Source: Cyrtodaria siliqua (lineage: Eukaryota; Mollusca; Bivalvia; Adapedonta; Hiatellidae). Taken from it: 64,000 bases of DNA. Where the stretch lies: assembly GCA_037043455.1 (NCBI GenBank), contig JAWPHD010005068.1:62001-126000 (forward strand). Reading direction: 5' to 3'. The notes under the pieces are model-generated. The model saw only the letters and a program-made list of their open reading frames with translations. It searched no databases and was not told where the DNA came from. Made by a program: the position numbers and the translations under genes. Of this stretch, positions 52,345-64,000 are shown one piece after another (the first letter of the stretch is position 1; every line of letters starts with the position of its first letter).

Positions 52345-55300
52345 ACTATAGACATCGTATCCCCTCAGAACGGGATATCAGTTTGCATGTCAGTACATAC
52401 ACGACCTTACAGTGTAAACACGATCGTACACGCTACACAGATAAGTAGTAATACACGATATAATGAAATACATGCTAAAGGGTATATCTCACTGTTAAAG
52501 GTACTATATAAACTTGCCAGACTACGGAACATACCGTAATAACTGCCGAGAATACGGGATATCCCTATATACCAGTACCACAGCGAGTGCCAACTGTGAA
52601 CTAGACGGTCCGATATATTTTGAAATATTCAAAATAAGGGATTCTCCTACACAACATACTAAGACAATAAATATTGTCATTGATAATACAAATAATTTAG
52701 GATTTCATTGCAACTGAAGAAGACCTTTTTAGGTCGAAAGCGCTATTGCAAATCGGGATATTGTCTTCGAGTGAAATCATACAAGACACATAATACACAC
52801 GTCTCTTAAATATCTCTAGGTATTTTGCTTGTTTTTTTTATTTTTAAAAGAAACAGCACTACAGAAGGCGTGTGCATTACCTCACAATATTATCAAATAT
52901 TACGTTTATACGAATTAACGTATATATAAACCCACTACTGTATATTATATATATTCTATATAGGAACTGGTTAATTATATATAGAAAATGGGTAGACTGA
53001 TCAATACACAGTTTACGACCAAAATATATAATATGCAACAAAACAGTAGCAAACGGGAAAAAAACGCTGGGGATGTGAAAAAAACCCGTGGCTAGTGTAC
53101 TAACTGGGCATGTCACTACCACGAGACAGTTTGAAACCGCTACTATGGTCAGACACCCGGAACCCCAATTTAAAACTTGTACTATCAGCGACTCAGATTA
53201 TCGCGAGGCCGGGGACTCCTTTACCTGTCATCCATGTGGACCGACGGGGGTTGTGGAGCTTCAAACTGTTAACTCGTATGACCATACAAACACAACAAGT
53301 AATATTCGACACATATATGTATTGGAGAAATGACGGTTATACATATATATACATCAATCACATGAACTAAACATGCAATCAACAACACTTCTAAACCGAA
53401 TGTTAACTATCACGAAAACGTACGAAAAAACAGTCGCATTATGCATGTAAATGAAGGAAATATAAACAAGGGGCATAACTACAGTAAAACAACAATGAAT
53501 ACACATAGTTATAAAGTATATGTTGGAGACATAACAACTGCAGGACAATAACAAGATGTAGCTATATATATGTTAATAGGTATACATAGGTATTAGGTAT
53601 ATATATTCCTCTGTATAAAACAACAATGATTACACAGGTGCAAAAATTATATGGTGCAGACATATCAACTACGGGGTTATAATAATTATAGATGTTCACG
53701 ATATAACGACATATACGGAATAAAACACATAAATGAACTCACGCACATTTACACCATGACTGTAAATATAAGCATACATGTGTGTATAATCCCAAATATA
53801 AATAAAAATAGAATGAGCTAAAACATAAGACATGTTAAATAATTACGAAGTCATATGCTATCCTCATTAGGTATATTTCATTACATAGACATGTTCAATA
53901 AGTATGCATGTTGTAAAAACGGATATTTTAATGCATACGAGCGATCATTGATTTAGCGATAAGTCAATATGAAAATCGTCATTATAGACGTAATCCACTT
54001 ATCTCATAAACAGACATTCAAGAGTAAAGGTACGGTTAAAAAGCTGCAGTTAACATACTCGATATCAAACACATAAAATAAATTAGGTTGGTTAAAATGC
54101 GGAGCTCGGAAAATAATAATATCTGGAATAGTAAGGTCATAGACGCATTATTCCGGCTCATGAGAAAAACAAGACAATGGACAAGATACGAAATAGTCAT
54201 ATATTAAATATAACATAGAAGAGACGATAGTATAATATAAGACACAATGAAAATCTTATATACTATGTAAATTATTCAGGTGTTGATTCTTTACCTATGA
54301 CGGCTCCATAATACAAGTGCAAAGTTACCCGTAATGTTTAGATTTTAAACGCATAGAATGAACTAAAACGTAAGACATATTGAATAATTACGAAGTCATA
54401 TGCGGTCCTCAGTTTGCATATGTGATTACACAGAATGAAATAACAATTCAGACATGCTCAATAAGTATGCATGTTGTAAAAATGGATTTGTAAATACATA
54501 CATAGACATAATAAAAAGATAAGAAATAGTCAAATATAATATAAAATACTAAATATAACATGGAAGTGACTATGGCATAATGTAAGACACAACGAAAATC
54601 TTATATACTATGTAAATTATTAAGATGTTGATTCTTTACTTTGTGTTGAACAAATAAGTACCTACGACTGGACAATGTTTTTTCTAATTCTAATCCTCTA
54701 ACCGCGAATATTTTGAATCAAACATATCCTAATGACGTTTGAATGGTCATGAGAATTTCGCACCTTCGGCGTTTGCGCTCGCTCGTAGACATCAAAGGAG
54801 ACCCAATTGGACACACGTCCAGCTAACAAGAAAAGAGATTAATTCGGTTACGTTCGCTCGTGGACATCAAAAAAGACTCAATTGGACACACATTTAGCTA
54901 ATTAATACAGAATGCAGCACAATATTTCATAGACGGGGAGATTTTACCAAGCTAGCAGTCGCTGTCTATACATCGACTGAGGTACACGTACATTTTCAGC
55001 TCTGAAAATACTGTATAACTCGATCTTTATTTGTTCTCTTTGGTTAAATTAAAGGCTTTATAAGACGAACTAGACGGTATCAACCCGATCTGATCTTATA
55101 TCTGGACTAAACCAGACTCTTAACGGCATTAAGCCGAAGAGTGCCTTTGAGTGTATTCTTCTATACATACACTCATAAACATATAACTGTAAGACAATAC
55201 AGACGGTATCAACCCGATCTGGTCTTACCCCTATATACTCTCTATTCTCTTTGGTCAAAATTGAAGGCTGAATAAGACAAACTAGACGGTACCAACCCGA

Positions 55301-55570
55301 TCTGATCTTATTTCTGGACTCAACCAGACTCTTAACGGCATCACGCCGTAGAGTGCCTTTGAGTGTATTCTCCAATACATACACTCATAAACATTAACTG
55401 TAAGACAATATAGACGGTATCAACCCGGTCTAGCCTTACCCATATATACTTAAAGTATACTCATCTATACAAAAAGTGGAGACACCAAAAAAAATAGACA
55501 ATATATAAGACACATATAGATTGCCTTACTTTACTAACGTAAATCGCTAGCTGAGGATTTGGAGATCCGT
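52345..55570. repeat. 3.23 kb tandem unit, copy 2
   Basis: Nearly identical to copy 1 at a displacement of 3232 bp, with few substitutions and small indels (for example CTTCGAG for CTTCCCGAG near 52770). It lacks the inverted partner arm. Confidence 0.93.
52708..52751 (+). ncRNA. Hammerhead-ribozyme-like fold, copy 2
   Basis: Identical over all 44 positions to the fold at 49476-49519, with the same deviations from consensus. Confidence 0.4.
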
Positions 55571-58266
55571 ACTATAGACATCGTATCCCCTCAGAACGGG
55601 ATATCAGTTTGCATGTCAGTACATACACGACCTTACAGTGTAAACACGATCGTACACGCTACACAGATAAGTAGTAATACACGATATAATGAAATACATG
55701 CTAAAGGGTATATCTCACTGTTAAAGGTACTATATAAACTTGCCAGACTACGGAACATACCGTAATAACTGCCGAGAATACGGGATATCCCTATATACCA
55801 GTACCACAGCGAGTGCCAACTGTGAACTAGACGGTCCGATATATTTTGAAATATTCAAAATAAGGGATTCTCCTACACAACATACTAAGACAATAAATAT
55901 TGTCATTGATAATACAAATAATTTAGGATTTCATTGCAACTGAAGAAGACCTTTTTAGGTCGAAAGCGCTATTGCAAATCGGGATATTGTCTTCCCGAGT
56001 GAAATCATACAAGACACATAATACACACGTCTCTTAAATATCTCTAGGTATTTTGCTTGTTTTTTTTATTTTTAAAAGAAACAGCACTACAGAAGGCGTG
56101 TGCATTACCTCACAATATTATCAAATATTACGTTTATACGAATTAACGTATATATAAACCCACTACTGTATATTATATATATTCTATATAGGAACTGGTT
56201 AATTATATATAGAAAATGGGTAGACTGATCAATACACAGTTTACGACCAAAATATATAATATGCAACAAAACAGTAGCAAACGGGAAAAAAACGCTGGGG
56301 ATGTGAAAAAAACCCGTGGCTAGTGTACTAACTGGGCATGTCACTACCACGAGACAGTTTGAAACCGCTACTATGGTCAGACACCCGGAACCCCAATTTA
56401 AAACTTGTACTATCAGCGACTCAGATTATCGCGAGGCCGGGGACTCCTTTACCTGTCATCCATGTGGACCGACGGGGGTTGTGGAGCTTCAAACTTTTAA
56501 CTCGTATGACCATACAAACACAACAAGTAATATTCGACACATATATGTATTGGAGAAATGACGGTTATACATATATATACATCAATCACATGAACTAAAC
56601 ATGCAATCAACAACACTTCTAAACCGAATGTTAACTATCACGAAAACATACGAAAACACAGTGGCATTATGCATGTAAATGAAGGAAATATAAACAAGGG
56701 GCATAACTACAGTAAAACAACAATGAATACACATAGTTATAAAGTATATGTTGGAGCAGCCCTGGTTGGAGACATAACAACTGCAGGACAATAACAAGAT
56801 GTAGCTCTATATATGTTAATAGGTATACATAGGTATAAATAGGTATATATATTCCTCTGTATAAAACAACAATGATTACACAGGTGCAAAAATTATATGG
56901 TGCAGACATATCAACTACGGGGTTATAATAATTATAGATGTTCACGATATAACGACATATACGGAATAAAACACATAAATGAACTCACGCACATTTACAC
57001 CATGACTGTAAATATAAGCATACATGTGTGTATAATCCCAAATATAAATAAAAATAGAATGAGCTAAAACATAAGACATGTTAAATAATTACGAAGTCAT
57101 ATGCTATCCTCATTAGGTATATTTCATTACATAGACATGTTCAATAAGTATGCATGTTGTAAAAACGGATATTTTAATGCATACGAGCGATCATTGATTT
57201 AGCGATAAGTCAATATGAAAATCGTCATTATAGACGTAATCCACTTATCTCATAAACAGACATTCAAGAGTAAAGGTACGGTTAAAAAGCTGCAGTTAAC
57301 ATACTCGATATCAAACACATAAAAGTAAATTAGGTTGGTTAAAATGCGGAGCTCGGAAAATAATAATATCTGGAATAGTAAGGTCATAGACGCATTATTC
57401 CGGCTCATGAGAAAAACAAGACAATGGACAAGATACGAAATAGTCATATATTAAATATAACATAGAAGAGACGATAGTATAATATAAGACACAATGAAAA
57501 TCTTATATACTATGTAAATTATTCAGGTGTTGATTCTTTACCTATGACGGCTCCATAATACAAGTGCAAAGTTACCCGTAATGTTTAGATTTTAAATGCA
57601 TAGAATGAACTAAAACGTAAGACATATTGAATAATTACGAAGTCATATGCGGTCCTCAGTTTGCATATGTGATTACACAGAATGAAATAACAATTCAGAC
57701 ATGCTCAATAAGTATGCATGTTGTAAAAATGGATATGTAAATACATACATAGACATAATAAAAAGATAAGAAATAGTCAAATATAATATAAAATACTAAA
57801 TATAACATGGAAGTGACTATGGCATAATGTAAGACACAACGAAAATCTTATATACTATGTAAATTATTAAGATGTTGATTCTTTACTTTGTGTTGAACAA
57901 ATAAGTATCTTCGACTGGACAATGTTTTTTCTAATTCTAATCCTCTAACCGCGAATATTTTGGATCAAACATATCCTAATGACGTTTGAATGGTCATGAG
58001 AATTTCGCACCTTCGGCGTTTGCGCTCGCTCGTAGACATCAAAGGAGACCCAATTGGACACACGTCCAGCTAACAAGAAAAGAGATTAATTCGGTTACGT
58101 TCGCTCGTGGACATCAAAAAAGACTCAATTGGACACACATTTAGCTAATTAATACAGAATGCAGCACAATATTTCATAGACGAGGAGATTTTACCAAGCT
58201 AGCAGTCGCTGTCTATACATCGACTGAGGTACACGTACATTTTCAGCTCTGAAAATACTGTATAAC
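55571..58266. repeat. 3.23 kb tandem unit, copy 3, truncated
   Basis: Follows copy 2 at 3226 bp displacement and breaks off after CTGTATAAC at about 58266, where a T-run and unrelated sequence begin. It has a private 14 bp insertion near 56757 (GCAGCCCTGGTTGG) that duplicates GTTGGAG. Confidence 0.93.
55934..55977 (+). ncRNA. Hammerhead-ribozyme-like fold, copy 3
   Basis: Identical over all 44 positions to the folds in copies 1 and 2. Confidence 0.4.
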
Positions 58267-58659
58267 TTTTTTTTTTTTTTTAAGTGGCGCTTGACGTTTT
58301 TTACGTGGCGGCGCTTGTTTGCATGGCGGTATGTGCCGATAGCGTAGCGGCCCGCCAACGTATAAGTGCTCTTGGAGAACCCTGCTACCGAAAAGTTAAG
58401 ACATATTTTTTGTTAAAGCGCAATAACATGCTTGGTTAGTGACCCACTGATTAAAATGCAGCGACCCAGATGTATTTTTTTAAAAAAAATCCTTATTTTA
58501 AGATGACGCCGCAAATCACTGTCATAAACCGTACCGGGTCCCACAAATTCATTGGTGAACGCTTTTGTATGTTCAAAATCCTGACAGGCACAGAAAGTAG
58601 TGCACTGTGTTGCTATGTAAACAATATGTCCCCTAGACACACGTGTTGATGTATAAGTT
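58267..58659. other. Junction interval after the tandem units
   Basis: Begins with a T-run of about 16, then a GC-richer patch with repeated TGGCG/GCGCTT motifs (58285-58360). The minus frame 58413-58640 shows no domain. Confidence 0.4.
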
Positions 58660-59574
58660 CAGGCCTTGACAGTAATGGCTGTCCGATAGCCCGGGACAAC
58701 TAGAAGTTGCTGTCGGACAAGTAATTACTGCTATCTACCTGTCCGATCAGAAAAGGACAACCAAATATGTCGAGTTCTTTTTGTCATCTTTTTATCTGCG
58801 AACACTTAGAAGCCTAATCGTGTGGTTATTGTTTTTTAAAAATTTCGCTGTCAAACGGTGTTGATCAAGAATTAACCATTTGGAGTTCTTGATAGCCAGT
58901 AGTTCAAACTTCCGAGTATTGGTGGTTTATGTCACAGGTGCGCGTATTCAACCAATTGTTGCAGCTGTTCTGTCGTTTACTTAGGGAACGGTCACAAAAT
59001 GGCGGAGCAGTGACAAACTGCATGACCTGGTGAAGTTTTTTTCAGCTGCTGATGAGGGTTTTGCCAGAACATTATGTAATCAACTAACAATTCTCATGAT
59101 ATAATCAACATACAATTCGCATGATATAATCAACATATAATGTTCGTTATGTAATCAACATACAATTCTCATTATGTAATCAGCTTAAAAAATGAATACA
59201 AGAATTAGAAAGCGGGGATGAGTACAAAGTTGGGCCGTCGCTTTTGTGCTACAAGATAATATAAACAAATTATTTGTTTTATTCATTTACAAGGGATATT
59301 ATAAGAAACTGTTTCTGTTGATGTTAACCTCTTGTTTTTGTTGTATTAACTTCCCTTAACTCTTATAAATAATAGTTTAAGGACATGTTCATATATATAA
59401 AGAAAATACATTTGTCTACACTAGGAAGCAAAAAAACACACCTATTAACTGGATGCATTTTATTTATTTCTATTCCATAGGTATGCAGTAAAACTTGGAG
59501 AAGTAAAACCATTTTTCAGACGAGTAAATATTACATCCTGGACAACCAAGAAAAAAAGTAAGCGTCAAGGCCTG
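58660..59574. mobile_element. Non-autonomous DNA transposon with CAGGCCTTGAC terminal inverted repeats
   Basis: CAGGCCTTGAC (58660-58670) and GTCAAGGCCTG (59564-59574) are perfect 11 bp inverted ends, 915 bp apart. GTCC/GGAC-rich motifs sit inside both ends. The interior has a 4-unit 25-28 bp repeat (59071-59180) and no coding region. Ends starting CAGGCC fit a hAT-type element; the target duplication is not clear. Confidence 0.55.
59071..59180. repeat. 25-28 bp tandem repeat, four units
   Basis: Units of the type ATGATATAATCAACATACAATTC, with variants ATTATGTAATCAAC. Located inside the 58660-59574 element. Confidence 0.85.
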
Positions 59575-59607
59575 TAGTTGCCAGTCTTTGAATTAAAATG
59601 TTTGTGT

Positions 59608-59730
59608 CACTAGCCCGAATTCTTAATCTTATATACTCAATGAAAACCTGACGGAAAAAAATCACTAGCCCGAATGACAGTTTATTAGCCTCGGGCATTC
59701 GGGTTAATTCGAAGACTAGTTGCGTTAAAT
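59608..59730. repeat. CTAGCCCGAATT dispersed repeat, copy 2
   Basis: CACTAGCCCGAATTCTTAATC, then CACTAGCCCGAATGA and CGGGCATTCGGGTTAATTCG. Related to 48098-48240. Confidence 0.5.
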
Positions 59731-60847
59731 GTTTGTTTTTTACAATGCAGATGAAGGTTTTATCACTGCTTTCGTGTAAATAAACTATTGATGTCTCAAT
59801 CGGCTGAATAACTTTGATTTTGAATGCAAATTTGTTTTAAACAATTAACGAGGACAATTTTTCACAAAAGGGGTATTTAGGGATGGCGAATGACCAAAAA
59901 AGGGCAAAACGAGTGCCCTGGGAAACGTGGCTCCCATCATAAATGGAGTGTCAACAAAAGAATTTTGCATCACCTTTGCAGTTCTGCAGGTGAGACGGTT
60001 CCATGCCCATTCTCCATATTTTATATGACGTAAATGGAGGATAAGCCTGACCTGTTCATTCCTGTTTTAAATTAAATTCAAATGACGTTTTACTTTTGAA
60101 ATCTACTGAGAACCCTTCTATAGGTAAGATTGATTTTTTTTCCCAGTAAATATTCAATAATGGTTGGTGTATTATGTATGTTTTTGTTTTATAAGCTAAA
60201 AGTTACGGACATTGTCTCTTTCAATACCGATCGTAGACTGCTCCACAGCGTTTTACTGAAACGCAACATGCGCAGTGAAGCTGTCGATACCAAACAATTT
60301 CATAGGCTGAAATCATAAACTGGTAAGGACAGTCTGACATGACCTCCAATGGAGCGTTGTCAGATCCTTAGTAACGAGCAGTATGGTAGCGTGATAAAGG
60401 GTCTGATTTTAATGAGATTGGCAGCTTATTTTCTCCAAATTTCTCTGTGGACGACTTTATGACTTAACTAATGTAAAATCAAATGAACTTTAAAACAATA
60501 TGAAAATGCTAAGACATCATGAATCTCATGTATGGTTAAAACCCATATTAATATGAGACCGTCATGTAGAAAGCCTCTGCAACAAGATTTGCGAATTTTA
60601 CTTATGTGACTCACTTAGTACACAGAATTAACATGTCACCAGTTGTCAATCATTTATCCATTTCAACCAATCAAACCAATACGATACCTCCGACAAACAA
60701 CAGCAAGTGTATAAAGCATGTGCATCTATGTTATATGAACTATTGTCAATATACTCCGACATCAACAATAGGGCGGAGATATCTAAGTACTGGCGACATG
60801 TCAATTGCAGCAAGGTCATTTAACATGCATATGGTATTGCTCTGCTA
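59731..60847. other. Interval without a recognised gene
   Basis: Open frames at 60130-60318 and 60606-60848 (plus) show neither domains nor splice context that would support a gene. Confidence 0.4.
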
Positions 60848-61110
60848 GCACATGGGGGCATCCTCGGCCGAATGTTTAGAGCCTCTGACTTGAAATCACT
60901 TGTCCCTCACCGCTGTGGGTTCGAGTCCCCATGAGTCTCAGTATTCCAGCTTTCTTGCGGAACGTCGGTGGTTCTACTCAGGTGCCCGTCCGTGCATAAA
61001 AATTGCCAAGGTTTACCCCATCTGGCATGTGAGGGTGTGGGGCAACATCTATACTCTGGGAATTTGACAGTTCTGTGTGAATTGTAATGAATTGGACTGG
61101 GAAACATTGA
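60848..61110 (+). mobile_element. tRNA-derived SINE, plus strand
   Basis: A-box-like GGCCGAATGTTTAGAG at about 60866-60881 and B box GGTTCGAGTCC at 60918-60928, then a body CTTTCTTGCGGAAC...CGTGCATAAAAATTGCCAAGG shared with the minus-strand copy at 32140-32325. Confidence 0.75.
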
Positions 61111-61436
61111 TAGGTGCATAATAAATCATAAATCAGTCGATGTTCAAACAAGTATGACAGATACATGTTCCTCTGAGAAGGAATTTTTCAATACAGTCAA
61201 TTCTTTGTTATATATTACAGTTGAAACTGCAACCACAAGTTCTATAGGAGAAATGTGTACAGAACCTAATATAAACAAAGGTATTTGCATTAAACTTGAT
61301 TTACCAAAGCCTGAAAGGTTTTATAAAATGGCACGTTTTTTCGAAAGTGCCACAATAGTTAACTTTGTTAGGCAAAGGCCATGGTCTGTTGACTGTCGAT
61401 TAACTTATTGATGTCCAAGCTGTAGCAGCTTCATTT

Positions 61437-63350
61437 TTAGCTTGACTATTCAAAGAATAGTGAGAGCTATCCTACTCACGATGGCGTCGGCGTCTCCAGC
61501 TTCACCTTAAAGTTTTTGTGCAATAGATTTATAACTTAAATACTACTGAAGCTATTGCATTAAAACTTTATACTAATGTCTGCACCTTATCCAACAATCC
61601 CCATAACTCTTCCATTCATTTTGACAAAATTATGGCCCCTGAATTGGTAAAAAATGTCCTTTTGACATAGAAGTGTATAGGAAAAAATATTTTCCGAAAC
61701 AAAAAGGGCTGCAGCTTAGATATTTTGTATATAGCATCGTCTAGTAGTCCTCTACCAAGTTTGCTCAAATGGTTACCCTAGGTTTAGAATTGGACCCGTC
61801 CCGGAGGTGAAATATGAGGGTGTGGGTGGGCAACTATCCAACCAGCATAAACACCAGGTTGCTTCCCCACCCCTGGGGACATAGACCCTCGGTCATAACT
61901 TGGAAACCATTGAGATCCCCACCCTATAACCATATATACACTTACTGGGCATGAACAGACAGATATAATCACCCAACCAGCATAGACCCCGGTCTCCTTC
62001 CCTACCCCTGGGGACATAGCCCCTCGGTCATAAATTAGTAACCATTGAGATCCCCACCCTATAACCATATATACACTTACTGGACAGACGGAAACAACCA
62101 TCCAACCAGCATAGACACCGGATGCTTCCCCACCCCTGGTGACATAGCCCCTCGGTCATAACTTGGAAACCATTGAGATCCCCACCCTATAACCATATTT
62201 ACAATTACTGGGCATGAACAGACAGATATAACCACCCAACCAGCATTAACCTTGGTCTCCTTCCCCACCCCTGGGGACATAGCCCTGGGTCATAAATAAG
62301 TAACCATTGAGATCTGCTCCCTATAACCATATATACACTTAATGGGCATGAACAGACAGATATAACCTCCCAACCAGCATAGACCCTGGGCTCCTTCCCC
62401 ACCCCTGGGGACATAGCCCCTCGGTCCTAACTTGGAAACCATTGAGATCCCCACCCTATATCCATATATGCACTTACTAGGCATGAACAGACGGATACAA
62501 CCACTCAACCAGCATAGACCCCGATCTCCTTCCCCAACCCTGGGGACATAGCCTCTGGGTCATAATTTGGAAACCATTAAGATCCCTACCCTATAACCAT
62601 ATATACACTTACTGGGCATGAACAGACGCATACAACCATCCAACCAGCATAGACCCTGCACTCCTTCCCCACCCTGGGGACATCGCCTCTGGGTCATAAT
62701 TTGTAAACTGTTAAGATCCCTAACCTATAATCATATATACACTTACTGGGCATTAACAGACGTATACAACCATCCAACCAGCGTAGACTCTAGGCTTCTT
62801 ACCCACCTTTGTGGACGTAGCTCCTGGGTCAAACTTTACAAATAATTTGATATTTTTATCTCGACTGTTCGAAGGATCTTAGGGGGTCTATATGTCTAAG
62901 TTCATGGTCACAAATTGCATTTATGTGTTGATAGGCTCTTAGCATCAGGTTAATCTTTACATCTGCATTTCTTAACATGTAAATAACTTCAACATGTTTT
63001 ATCCAATCATCAAACTTACACTATTATAAATAGGACGATGATCGTATCTATTGAGTTCAAGATCATTGGATGAAAGGTCAAGGTCACGAAGAGGTCAACG
63101 GTCAAATGCATTTACATATACTTTTAACATATTTTCTACACATTTTCAACTTAAGTATCCTTTTAAAGGGTTATTATGAAATTACCTCAGGTCATCACAG
63201 AAAAATTGTGGCCCTTGATTTAATGTAATGTCAATGTTTTTCTTCTTGACACCTTCAGCACTCCCCTTTGTTTTCTCTTTTCTTTTTTTTGAGGGTATGC
63301 TGGGTGTATCATTTCTTGTTCTCTGAAAATTCGAATAGTCGAGCTGCGCT
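61437..63350. mobile_element. Composite dispersed repeat bounded by inverted GACTATTC ends
   Basis: The left edge TAGCTTGACTATTCAAAGAATAG is echoed on the minus strand at 63328-63350 (CAGCTCGACTATTCGAA); a third related motif, CTCGACTGTTCGAAGGATCT, lies at 62862-62881. This is a widespread-looking molluscan repeat; exact element limits are uncertain. It contains the 135 bp array and an AAGGTCAAGGTCAC block at about 63075. Confidence 0.45.
61835..62850. repeat. ~135 bp tandem repeat, eight units
   Basis: ACCAGC anchors at 61841, 61976, 62105, 62239, 62373, 62508, 62643 and 62777 (spacings 135, 129, 134, 134, 135, 135, 134). Each unit has CTTCCCCACCCCTGGGGACATAG, ACCATTGAGATCCCCACCCTATA and ACACTTACTGGGCATGAACAGAC, with the inverted repeat CCCC-A-CCCCTGGGG. 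Frames through it are repeat translations. Confidence 0.95.
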
Positions 63351-63885
63351 GTCCTCTGACAGAATGTAGGCGATGCTGCAGTAAGATTTTCACATTACAG
63401 ATAATTACTGCCAGGTGCAAGGTTTGTTTAACCCATTGATTTGTTTTCTTTTTAACTCCTTTACACATTTATCCAGCTTTATTTTTATTTACACTTGTCT
63501 CATAGCTTACACAAAGGCTAAGCATAAGAGGCAAGGAGAACTGGGACTCACTCTGACTATACTGAAGGCATTCATTTCAACATAGGAAACACACAACACG
63601 AATTGTTACTACTGCCAAATCAAGTATCAAGTATACTGGAATTGTATGCCTGGACTGCATCTCAGATGTCTTTGTGTGTTGAATGCATCAAGGTCAAACA
63701 CACCTGTCCTCATCTAAATGGATGGTTGGTATATTCTTATTTTAAGATGTTTTCTTATATCAGAGATTCAGGTCAGGGATCTCCTTTTCTTAATGCCTGT
63801 TTTTCACAAAATGTCTTTAGCATAACAGTTTGGAAAATTCTACTGGTCTGCTTTTGATAACTAACAAAATTCACACGCTTAGCAG
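62851..63885. other. Right part of the composite repeat and flank
   Basis: No gene recognised. It contains TCAAGGTCA at 63078-63086 and a TC-rich patch at about 63238-63290. The plus frame 63603-63857 has no domain. Confidence 0.4.
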
Positions 63886-64000
63886 TTTTTAGATCACCTG
63901 AGCCGTTGCTTCAAACGACTTCTCCTCAGAAACCGCTAGGCCAATTTTGACCAAACTTCACATGGATGATCCATAGGTAAATGCTGTTAAGATTCGTTAA
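63886..64000 (+). repeat. Dispersed repeat (CTCAGAAACCGC ... TTGACCAAACTTCACA family), plus strand
   Basis: Plus-strand counterpart of 29320-29420: ACGACTTCTCCTCAGAAACCGCTAGGCCAATTTTGACCAAACTTCACATGG in order. Runs to the right edge. Confidence 0.75.

Noticed and set aside
49068..57447. Conserved open frames repeated in the three 3.23 kb units
   Set aside because: Conservation is explained by recent duplication. The frames overlap on both strands, part of the region is also present as an inverted arm, and no domain is recognisable.
48671..58266. A Penelope-like retroelement with its own proteins
   Set aside because: Only structural hints (hammerhead-like fold, tandem and inverted arrangement) are present; no reverse transcriptase or GIY-YIG motif was found in any frame.
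32140..61110. Functional tRNA genes at the B-box sites (32260, 33479, 40064, 40370, 60918)
   Set aside because: A and B boxes are present but acceptor stems and cloverleaf pairing are not intact, and the heads are fused to shared SINE bodies.
61154..61411. 85 codon plus-strand frame after the SINE
   Set aside because: It starts at a plausible Met but has no recognisable domain, splice signals or repeat-independent support; too weak to list as a gene.

Overview
The window is eukaryotic, AT-rich and repeat-dominated. Protein-coding genes are interrupted by GT/AG introns and most of the DNA is tandem arrays and transposon relics. The repeat families (tRNA-derived SINEs, AGGTCAAGGTCA-bearing repeats, cGACTATTCgAA elements, the CTCAGAAACCGC / TTGACCAAACTTCACA family) and the tandem inhibitor-of-apoptosis (IAP) paralogs suggest a bivalve mollusc. 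That assignment is inference; no species marker was identified.

Layout. (1) 1-1662, minus strand: 5' part of an IAP gene with two BIR zinc domains, continuing past the left edge. (2) 3539-27548: an AC microsatellite followed by a ~24 kb array of a ~70 bp monomer (about 340 copies) with nested higher-order repeats. Each monomer contains two complementary 12-base arms separated by two 23-base spacers. (3) 27549-33034: AT-rich DNA without a recognisable gene, with one SINE and one dispersed-repeat fragment. (4) 33035-37477, minus strand: a complete five-exon IAP gene (519 aa; BIR-BIR-UBA-RING), preceded by a 9 x 50 bp array starting 44 bp upstream of its start codon. (5) 39528-39928, plus strand: first exon of an SGNH-hydrolase-like protein behind a CRE/YY1-like promoter, followed by a duplicated SINE and a G-rich tandem repeat. 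(6) 42471-43950: a first exon of a nuclear-protein-like or transposase-derived gene and its 669 bp near-identical duplicate, the second copy framed by a 13 bp perfect inverted repeat. (7) 45440-48250: molluscan dispersed tandem repeat and a hAT-like non-autonomous DNA element. (8) 48671-58266: three tandem copies of a 3.23 kb unit, the first preceded by a ~415 bp inverted arm. Each unit carries a hammerhead-ribozyme-like fold. (9) 58660-64000: another terminal-inverted-repeat element, a SINE, and an 8 x 135 bp array nested in a larger dispersed repeat.

The two IAP genes are same-strand paralogs with matching splice phases at the shared exon junctions, separated by the giant array. The array and the 3.23 kb unit with its hammerhead-like fold are the most unusual structures here. 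Nearly all remaining short open frames are chance frames in repeats.
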